Origin: Negativicutes bacterium
GTDB lineage: Bacteria > Bacillota > Negativicutes > SKW292
DNA: 10,274 nt
Direction of reading: 5' to 3'
Assembly (NCBI GenBank): GCA_026416215.1
Contig: JAOAFP010000047.1
Coordinates: 1-10,274, forward strand
In this document: piece by piece, positions 5,606-10,274 of the stretch
How positions within the stretch are numbered: the stretch's first letter is position 1
Layout: every line of letters begins with the position of its first letter
The notes under the pieces: model-generated
Databases searched by the model: none
What the model was told of the DNA's origin: nothing
Seen by the model: the letters and a program-made list of their open reading frames with translations, nothing else
Program-made: the position numbers and the translations under genes

Positions 5606-6322
5606 TCACAGCTTCTCCGGACCGGACAGCCGGTGCCGCCGGCGCAAAAACCGCTGGCAGTCCCGACGCCCGGCCTGCGAACCGATTTCGTAAAACCGCC
5701 GCCGCACCTCGTAGCCGGCTAGTTGACCACATCCGGCCAGATTAGTCAGAATCTCGGCCAGATCGAAACTACGGCCGGGGTGGCCGGCTACCGCCGCCGC
5801 TGTCAGAATCAACAGTCCGTAGTCGATATATTCCATATCCCCGGCTCCAATCCTTTTATCGTAGCGGACAACCCAGCCGTCGGCGTATTGGGCATTGCCC
5901 GGTTGCCAGCGTCCCCGGTTGCGGATTACCGTCATCAGTCCAGGCGGGCGGCGGGCGGCAAAATGGTCAGCCACCGGCCTGAATTCAACCGGCAAATAGG
6001 AATCGCCGTACATAACAAAAAAAGCGTCACCCAGCAATGGCAGCGCTTTTTTTATTGCCCCGCCCGTCCCAGCCAGCGTCCGTCCGTCCCGGGAATAGCG
6101 GACCCTCAGCCCAAACCGCCGGCCGTTGCCGACGTGGGCTTCAATTTTTTCCCCCAGGTGGCCGGTACACACCACCACCTCTTTCAGCCCCTGTGCGGCC
6201 AGATAGTCCAGCTGCCAGTCGATAAACGGCCGGCCGGCCACCACGAGCAGCGACTTGGGGCAATCAACGGTTTCCGGGTGCATCCGCCGGGCCAGTCCAC
6301 CAGCCAGAATAGCAATTTTCAC
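5606..6322 (-). CDS. hddC: Sugar-phosphate nucleotidyltransferase, HddC-like (probable heptose 1-phosphate guanylyltransferase)
   Basis: A 238-residue cytoplasmic nucleotidyltransferase, probably joining D-glycero-alpha-D-manno-heptose 1-phosphate to GMP from GTP, the last step to GDP-heptose. Motifs: ILAGGLARRMHPET (residues 5-18) with PKS (22-24), the NTP-binding loop; GRPFIDWQLDYL (30-41); GTGGAIKKA (85-93); and VMYGDSYL (103-110) with metal-binding D107. The open frame runs upstream to 6493, but that part lies inside the glycosyltransferase gene. GTG at 6322 gives a normal N-terminus, has AAGGGGG upstream and overlaps the preceding stop as GTGA. Two A7/T7 tracts form an inverted repeat at 6017-6053. 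Choice of GTP and heptose rests on the neighbouring hddA, gmhA and gmhB; from the sequence alone it could serve another sugar 1-phosphate. Confidence 0.85.
   Translation of the reverse strand: MKIAILAGGLARRMHPETVDCPKSLLVVAGRPFIDWQLDYLAAQGLKEVVVCTGHLGEKIEAHVGNGRRFGLRVRYSRDGRTLAGTGGAIKKALPLLGDAFFVMYGDSYLPVEFRPVADHFAARRPPGLMTVIRNRGRWQPGNAQYADGWVVRYDKRIGAGDMEYIDYGLLILTAAAVAGHPGRSFDLAEILTNLAGCGQLAGYEVRRRFYEIGSQAGRRDCQRFLRRRHRLSGPEKL
6017..6053. repeat. Perfect 10-base inverted repeat with A7 and T7 arms inside the nucleotidyltransferase gene
   Basis: AAAAAAAGCG at 6017-6026 and CGCTTTTTTT at 6044-6053 are exact reverse complements with a 17-base loop. On the coding strand they encode the two lysines of GAIKKA and the two phenylalanines of DAFFVMY. 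The GCG-plus-T7 end resembles the tail of a terminator, although the GC part of the stem is only three pairs. Confidence 0.8.
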
Positions 6323-7158
6323 CCGCGCAGCCCCCTTGTCCGCCAGATGTCTGCTGCCATACCATAGCTGCGCAGTCCGGCGTAAATCAGCATAAACAGC
6401 CCGGCCCAGACCAGCCGCCGGGCTATGGCCCACTTGAGACCGGCCAGCCCCTGACGCCAGGGATAAAGCCAGGAGAGCAGCCGGCGTTGCCACCGCCAGC
6501 TGGCGGCATTCAGCCGATAAAACTGGCCGTCGGCCCGGCCGTAGGCCAAAAACTTGTCCCGTATGTCAGCCCAGCTTTTACCTGGCTGATCGTATGCCAC
6601 CACCGGCACCACCGCCAGCCGGTAGCCCAGTCTGGTCAGGCGCAGGCACAGCTCGGTGTCGTCGGCGGCTATGTTACTGTCGGCAAAATTGTGCCGACGG
6701 AGGAATGCGCTGTCAAACAGGCAAGGGGTGCCGATCACCTGCTTCTCCCCGCACTGCCGCTGAAACTGCCACCAGCCGTCCAACCCGCGATCCCATATTG
6801 TCCGCGGGCGGAAAACCCTGACCTGGCTGCTGATGCCGGCGTACTGGCGCCACTGGGCAGCCGCGGCCAGCATATCGGCCAGAAAATCACCCGGCAACAG
6901 AAAATCCGGCCCCAGCAACAGCACGTGGCTGCACTTGGCCTCCTTGACCGCCAGGCAGCGGGCGGCTGCCAGGCCCCGCCCGCCGTCGTCCAGCACCCGG
7001 TCGGCGTAGCGGCCGGCCACCGCCCGGCTGTCATCGGTCGAACAGCCATCCACCACGATCAGCTCAGCCGGCCCGGCCGCCCGGACGGCGGGCAGGCAGT
7101 GCTCCAGATCGCGGGCGTGGTTTTTCACGCACACCGCCACCGTCACGTCGTGATTCAT
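6319..7158 (-). CDS. Family 2 glycosyltransferase with C-terminal membrane segment
   Basis: A 279-residue GT-A fold enzyme that should transfer a nucleotide-activated sugar, perhaps GDP-heptose from the adjoining pathway, to a lipid or protein acceptor. Seen: VAVCVKNHARDLEHCL (residues 7-22), IVVDGCSTDDS (34-44) binding the nucleotide, a DxD-region segment LLLGPDFLLP (80-89), and AADDTELCLRL (164-174) around the probable catalytic base. A basic, aromatic stretch (220-247) leads to one hydrophobic segment, LVWAGLFMLIYAGL (249-262), which likely anchors it at the inner face of the membrane. The first D of DxD appears to be glycine. ATG at 7158 follows the kinase stop by one base (TGATATG), so translation is probably coupled; its own Shine-Dalgarno is weak. 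Acceptor and donor are inferred from context only. Confidence 0.88.
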   Translation of the reverse strand: MNHDVTVAVCVKNHARDLEHCLPAVRAAGPAELIVVDGCSTDDSRAVAGRYADRVLDDGGRGLAAARCLAVKEAKCSHVLLLGPDFLLPGDFLADMLAAAAQWRQYAGISSQVRVFRPRTIWDRGLDGWWQFQRQCGEKQVIGTPCLFDSAFLRRHNFADSNIAADDTELCLRLTRLGYRLAVVPVVAYDQPGKSWADIRDKFLAYGRADGQFYRLNAASWRWQRRLLSWLYPWRQGLAGLKWAIARRLVWAGLFMLIYAGLRSYGMAADIWRTRGLRG

Positions 7159-7159
7159 A

Positions 7160-8140
7160 TCAGGCGATGACTACCTTGGTCCCCTCAAAATCAAAGCCAA
7201 ACCGCACCTCGCTCAAGCCGTGCCCGGACAAAGCCCGGCGCAGGCGCAGCTTGTCGCGGGTGCAAAACAGCAGAAACCCGCCGCCACCGGCTCCGATCAG
7301 CTTGCCGCCCAATGCCCCGTTGTTCATGGCCAGGCTGTAAATTTCATCGATGACCGGGTTGGTCATATGGCCTGAACGGCGCTTTTTGTGCTGCCAGTGC
7401 ACATCCAGCAGCCGGCCGAACTGCTCGACGTCGCCGGCCTCAAGAGCCTGCCGGCATTCCTGCCCCAGCTGCTTGACAAAATGAAGGTTTTCTGTCATTT
7501 CCCGGTCGTCCTGCCGGCTTTTTGCGTCCTGCTCGGCGAGAACGCGGGCGGCCGGGCGGGTAAACCCAGTAAATACCAGCAGCAGGCTATCTTCAAGATC
7601 GTGTATGGTCCGGCCGTCGACCGCCAACGGCCAGTGTTCCACCTTGTCTTCACCGGAAAACCGGAAACAGGTCAGGCCGCCGATCGCAGCGATGTACTGA
7701 TCCTGCCTGCCCACCGGTTCGCCCAGACGGTCAATTTCTATTTCGCAGGCATCTGCCGCCAACTGTTCGGCCGTCATCGTCCGCCGCTGCCAGGTGTATA
7801 TAGCCTTGAGCAGGGCAGTGGTAAAACTGCCCGACGACCCCAGCCCGGTACCAGCCGGGATATCAGCCATGCTGGTTATTTCCAGGAATCTGATGTCAAG
7901 TCCGGTCAGCCGGGCGGCCTCGCGGATAATCGGGTGCCTGATCTCAGCGATCTCCCGTACCCGTTCATACTGCGAATACTTGATAATCAGGTCGTCGCTA
8001 AAGCTGCGGTGCAGAGTAATGTAAACATACTTGTCAATGGCCGCCGCCAGCAGGAAGCCGCCGTGCTTACGGTAATAAGATGGCAGATCGGTGCCGCCCC
8101 CGCCAAGCGATATGCGCAATGGGCTGCGTACGATGATCAT
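7160..8140 (-). CDS. hddA: GHMP kinase, D-glycero-alpha-D-manno-heptose 7-phosphate kinase type (HddA)
   Basis: A 326-residue GHMP-superfamily kinase that phosphorylates heptose 7-phosphate at C1 with ATP, giving the alpha 1,7-bisphosphate for the GDP-heptose route. Motif 1 is PLRISLGGGGTDLP (residues 7-20), motif 2 is PAGTGLGSSGSF (95-106; ATP phosphate loop), GRQDQYIAAIGG (144-155) carries the conserved catalytic-region aspartate, and motif 3 is KLIGAGGGGFLLF (280-292). The GGGGTDLPSYY form and the GRQDQY element are typical of HddA-like kinases rather than galacto- or mevalonate kinases. ATG at 8140 overlaps the Gfo/Idh gene stop (ATGA). The finding of gmhA, gmhB and a nucleotidyltransferase just downstream supports the assignment strongly. 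Confidence 0.9.
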   Translation of the reverse strand: MIIVRSPLRISLGGGGTDLPSYYRKHGGFLLAAAIDKYVYITLHRSFSDDLIIKYSQYERVREIAEIRHPIIREAARLTGLDIRFLEITSMADIPAGTGLGSSGSFTTALLKAIYTWQRRTMTAEQLAADACEIEIDRLGEPVGRQDQYIAAIGGLTCFRFSGEDKVEHWPLAVDGRTIHDLEDSLLLVFTGFTRPAARVLAEQDAKSRQDDREMTENLHFVKQLGQECRQALEAGDVEQFGRLLDVHWQHKKRRSGHMTNPVIDEIYSLAMNNGALGGKLIGAGGGGFLLFCTRDKLRLRRALSGHGLSEVRFGFDFEGTKVVIA

Positions 8141-9114
8141 TGCTGGTTTCTCCGGTAAATATGGTCGACCAGCTCCATCACCGCCCGCCCCTCATCGGGA
8201 CCGGACAGCGGCGGACGGCCGGTCTGGATACAGTCGACAAAATGATCGATCTCGGCCTGCCACGACCGATCAGGCGGGGGGAACTCCCAGCTTAACGTGT
8301 CCGGCGGGCCCATTTCCGGGCGCATGCGGTACCAGGTCAGCCGCTCCGGGCCGTAGCTGCCGCCCAGTCCGTCAACCTGCAGCTTGCCGGTCCGACCGTA
8401 TATTTCCAGGCTGAACAAATTTTTCCACTCGGTACAGCTGGCCTGGAGAAAGGCCACCCGCCGGTCGCGGTTGGCCAGCAGCATAAACGCGTTGTCCTCG
8501 GCCGCCGCCGGCCAGAAGTAGCTGGCGGTTACCCCCTCGATTACCGTGAGGTCGCCCAGCAGCCACCTGGCCAGGTCAATCAGGTGCACTCCCTGATCGA
8601 TCAGTTCGCCGCCTCCCGACTGGTGAGGCTGGAACCGCCATTCGGTCTCGTACCCCGGCCGGCCGCCGTGCCCGTAACGACCGCGGACAAACATCAGATC
8701 TCCCACCGCTCCCCGTTCAACCATGATCCTGGCCCGGGCGATGGCCGGATGAAAGCGGAGATTATAACCAATTTTCACCACCCGCCGGTTCTGCCGGCCG
8801 GCCGCGGCCAGTTCGGCCAGCTGTCGCCCGCAGGTCCCGCCCGGCTTTTCGATCAGAACATGACAGCCGGCCCGGACCGCCGCCGTCCCAATCGCTGCCA
8901 GCTGATCGTTGGTAACCGCCACCACTACGGCCTGGGGCCGATGATCGTCCAGCATCTGCTGCCAGTCATGGTAGGGGGCGGCACTATACTTGCTGGCCAG
9001 ATGATCAGCCCGTTCCTGCCGACAGTCAGCCACCGCTGCCAAATGATGATTTTTGACAATGGCTTCTGCCCGTTTTTCCCCAACCAGCCCGCAGCCGATA
9101 ATCGCGAATTTCAC
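8137..9114 (-). CDS. Gfo/Idh/MocA family NAD(P)-dependent oxidoreductase
   Basis: A 325-residue cytoplasmic oxidoreductase of the glucose-fructose oxidoreductase / inositol dehydrogenase / MocA family, acting on sugars or nucleotide sugars. Seen: the Rossmann motif IIGCGLVGEKR (residues 5-15), the EKP motif in VLIEKPGG (86-93) with the probable catalytic K90, and GGGELIDQGVHLIDLARW (167-184) with D173, H177 and D180 in the places used for catalysis in the family. The frame is open to 9285, but the upstream part lies in the dehydrogenase gene. GTG at 9114 gives the standard N-terminus, has GGGGGA about 6-9 bases upstream and overlaps the preceding stop (GTGA). It is coupled to hddA downstream by ATGA. 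It may oxidise or reduce C3 or C4 of a sugar in this locus; the substrate is not readable. Confidence 0.92.
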   Translation of the reverse strand: MKFAIIGCGLVGEKRAEAIVKNHHLAAVADCRQERADHLASKYSAAPYHDWQQMLDDHRPQAVVVAVTNDQLAAIGTAAVRAGCHVLIEKPGGTCGRQLAELAAAGRQNRRVVKIGYNLRFHPAIARARIMVERGAVGDLMFVRGRYGHGGRPGYETEWRFQPHQSGGGELIDQGVHLIDLARWLLGDLTVIEGVTASYFWPAAAEDNAFMLLANRDRRVAFLQASCTEWKNLFSLEIYGRTGKLQVDGLGGSYGPERLTWYRMRPEMGPPDTLSWEFPPPDRSWQAEIDHFVDCIQTGRPPLSGPDEGRAVMELVDHIYRRNQQ

Positions 9115-9998
9115 GGCCTGTCCCCCATACCGCTGTCGCGGCCGGCCGGAACAACCCGCCGCAGAGTGAACAAATCGCCGGGCAAGGGACGGCTTTGGCC
9201 GGTTAACTGTCGCCAGTTGTCCCAAACGGCACTGATCAGCCGCCCGTTGATGTGGTCGCTGGCCGGCGAGGCTAGAAACGCGCAAAGCTCGGCAGCCTCA
9301 GTCAGTGATGCCCCGCCGCTTTGTTGCTGGGCTACCGCCCGTCGGTAATTTTCCTCCCCCACCGCCCCGGGACCGGCCGCCAGCACTTGGTCGAGCAGCC
9401 GGGTATTCAGTGCTCCGGGAGCCACCGCGTTAAATCTGACGTTGCTGCCGGCATACTCGACCGCCCAGGTTTCAGTCAGCCTCACCACCGCCGCTTTGCT
9501 GGCCGCATAGGGGCCAAAACCGGGGAAGGGCACAGCGGCGCCGCCTCCCGACAGGTTGACCACTCGGCCGCTGTCCGATCTGAGCAGATACGGCAGACAC
9601 AGTTTGGTCATCCGCACCGTTCCCAGTAAATTCACCGCCAGGGCCTGGTGCCAGTCGTCGTCCGACAGCTGATCCAGCCGGCCGTACCCGCCGTGAACGC
9701 CGGCATTGTTGACCAAAATGTCGATTCGCTGCCATTTTTGCCCAACCGCCGCCACAAACTGCCGGCACGACTGGCTGTCCGCAACGTCCAGCCGAGCGAC
9801 CAGCAGGCGGTCGCCATCCACTCCGTTCCGCAGCTCCTCGGCCGCCACCCGCAGCCGCTCCTCATCGCGGGCGCCAATCGCCACCCGCGCCCCCTTGGCC
9901 AGCAGGCAGCTGGCAACTGCCTGTCCCAGACCCCGACTGCCGCCGGTGACAATGGCCACCCGACCGGTAAAATCCATCCTCTTGTTATCACCGTCCAT
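9111..9998 (-). CDS. Short-chain dehydrogenase/reductase (SDR)
   Basis: A classical SDR of 295 residues, cytoplasmic and NAD(P)-dependent. Seen: TGGSRGLG cofactor motif (residues 18-25), NNAG (97-100), N123, catalytic S150, Y164 and K168 (YAASK), and the PG turn (194-195). The last about 25 residues extend past the usual SDR end. ATG at 9998 overlaps the upstream epimerase stop by 11 bases but has a poor Shine-Dalgarno. The in-frame ATG at 9977 starts closer to the conserved fold and has GGTGAT about 9 bases upstream, so it is a real alternative. It is coupled to the Gfo/Idh gene by GTGA, suggesting that the two oxidoreductases act in sequence on one sugar. Substrate unknown. Confidence 0.9.
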   Translation of the reverse strand: MDGDNKRMDFTGRVAIVTGGSRGLGQAVASCLLAKGARVAIGARDEERLRVAAEELRNGVDGDRLLVARLDVADSQSCRQFVAAVGQKWQRIDILVNNAGVHGGYGRLDQLSDDDWHQALAVNLLGTVRMTKLCLPYLLRSDSGRVVNLSGGGAAVPFPGFGPYAASKAAVVRLTETWAVEYAGSNVRFNAVAPGALNTRLLDQVLAAGPGAVGEENYRRAVAQQQSGGASLTEAAELCAFLASPASDHINGRLISAVWDNWRQLTGQSRPLPGDLFTLRRVVPAGRDSGMGDRP

Positions 9999-10274
9999 CT
10001 GTCAATAGCCACCGGTTGGCTGTCAGGTATTCCACCGTCCGTTCGATCGCCTGCCTTATAGTCAGCTGCGGCCGCCAGCCCAGACTCCTGATCCGTCTGC
10101 AGTCCAGCCAGATGAACGGGTTATCCCCCACCCAGCCCTGACGCCCGCCGCTGAAGTTGAACTGAGGGGTCAGCCCCAGTTGTTGGCAAATCCACCGGGC
10201 CGACTGCTCAACCGTGCAATACTCGTCGGTGCCGATATTAAAAACATTAAACCCGTCGCCCGCTCCGGCCATGG
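9988..10274 (-). CDS. NAD-dependent sugar epimerase/dehydratase (C-terminal part, cut by window edge)
   Basis: Only the last 95 or so codons are present; the 5' end lies beyond the window. The fragment matches the end of extended SDR sugar enzymes of the UDP-glucose 4-epimerase type: a FNIGTDEYCTV segment (positions 10238-10209), a GGRQGWVGDNPF segment near 10148-10113 and the LDCRRIRSLGWRP element that usually closes the substrate site, then a final helix with AIERTVEYL. These enzymes epimerise, dehydrate or decarboxylate nucleotide sugars with bound NAD. The N-terminal GxxGxxG and YxxxK motifs, which would separate these activities, are outside the window. The ATG at 10272 is probably an internal methionine. 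The stop overlaps the SDR gene start by 11 bases. Confidence 0.85.
   Translation of the reverse strand, partial: MAGAGDGFNVFNIGTDEYCTVEQSARWICQQLGLTPQFNFSGGRQGWVGDNPFIWLDCRRIRSLGWRPQLTIRQAIERTVEYLTANRWLLTDGR

Noticed and set aside
6323..6493. Upstream extension of the nucleotidyltransferase frame to 6493
   Set aside because: The extra 57 codons are inside the GT2 gene and lack homology to the family; GTG 6322 gives the normal N-terminus and a GTGA junction. The same reasoning trims the Gfo/Idh gene from 9285 to 9114 and the 93-residue gene from 3150 to 3063.
6487..7170. Plus-strand open frame opposite the GT2 gene, and similar ones at 5723-6367, 7388-8158 and 8584-9348
   Set aside because: All are antisense to well-supported genes and have the low-complexity Pro/Arg/Gln composition of high-GC shadow frames.
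1..10274. Mobile elements, CRISPR arrays, tRNA or rRNA genes, phage genes
   Set aside because: No transposase or integrase motifs, terminal repeats, regularly spaced repeats or tRNA-like folds were seen on either strand.

Overview
The window is a densely packed sugar and glycan biosynthesis locus from a GC-rich bacterium (roughly 60% G+C by eye). All 13 genes I can support lie on the minus strand, so transcription runs from the high coordinates to the low ones. GTG and TTG starts, purine-rich Shine-Dalgarno sequences, a Maf-type (DUF115) flagellin glycosyltransferase and a nucleotide-activated heptose pathway fit a flagellated, high-GC Bacillota (clostridial or Negativicutes-like). That taxonomic guess is inference; no rRNA or housekeeping marker is present.

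Upstream operon (10274 to 4354, minus strand). It holds, in order: the C-terminal end of an NAD-dependent sugar epimerase/dehydratase (cut by the window edge), a short-chain dehydrogenase, a Gfo/Idh/MocA oxidoreductase, a GHMP sugar kinase (HddA type), a membrane-anchored family 2 glycosyltransferase, a sugar-phosphate nucleotidyltransferase (HddC type), a SIS-domain phosphoheptose isomerase (GmhA type) and a HAD-IIIA heptose-bisphosphate phosphatase (GmhB type). The last five include all four enzymes for sedoheptulose 7-phosphate to GDP-D-glycero-alpha-D-manno-heptose (GmhA, HddA, GmhB, HddC). The three oxidoreductases could tailor this or another sugar.

Gap (4353 to 4071). This is a lower-GC (about 46%) non-coding stretch with a terminator-like hairpin, a perfect 10-base palindrome and nested inverted repeats. 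It is the only real break in the gene train and probably separates two transcription units.

Downstream operon (4070 to 1, minus strand). It holds an aldo/keto reductase, an unrecognised 93-residue protein, a Maf/DUF115 glycosyltransferase-like protein, an SpsF-type cytidylyltransferase and the N-terminal part of a DegT/DnrJ/EryC1 aminotransferase (cut by the window edge). This set is typical of nonulosonic-acid-type modification of flagellin.

Taken together, the locus most likely makes activated sugars (a GDP-heptose and probably a CMP-activated amino or nonulosonic-type sugar) and attaches them to flagellin or another surface protein. Genes are tightly coupled: six junctions are 4-base start/stop overlaps, and all twelve visible stop codons are TGA.
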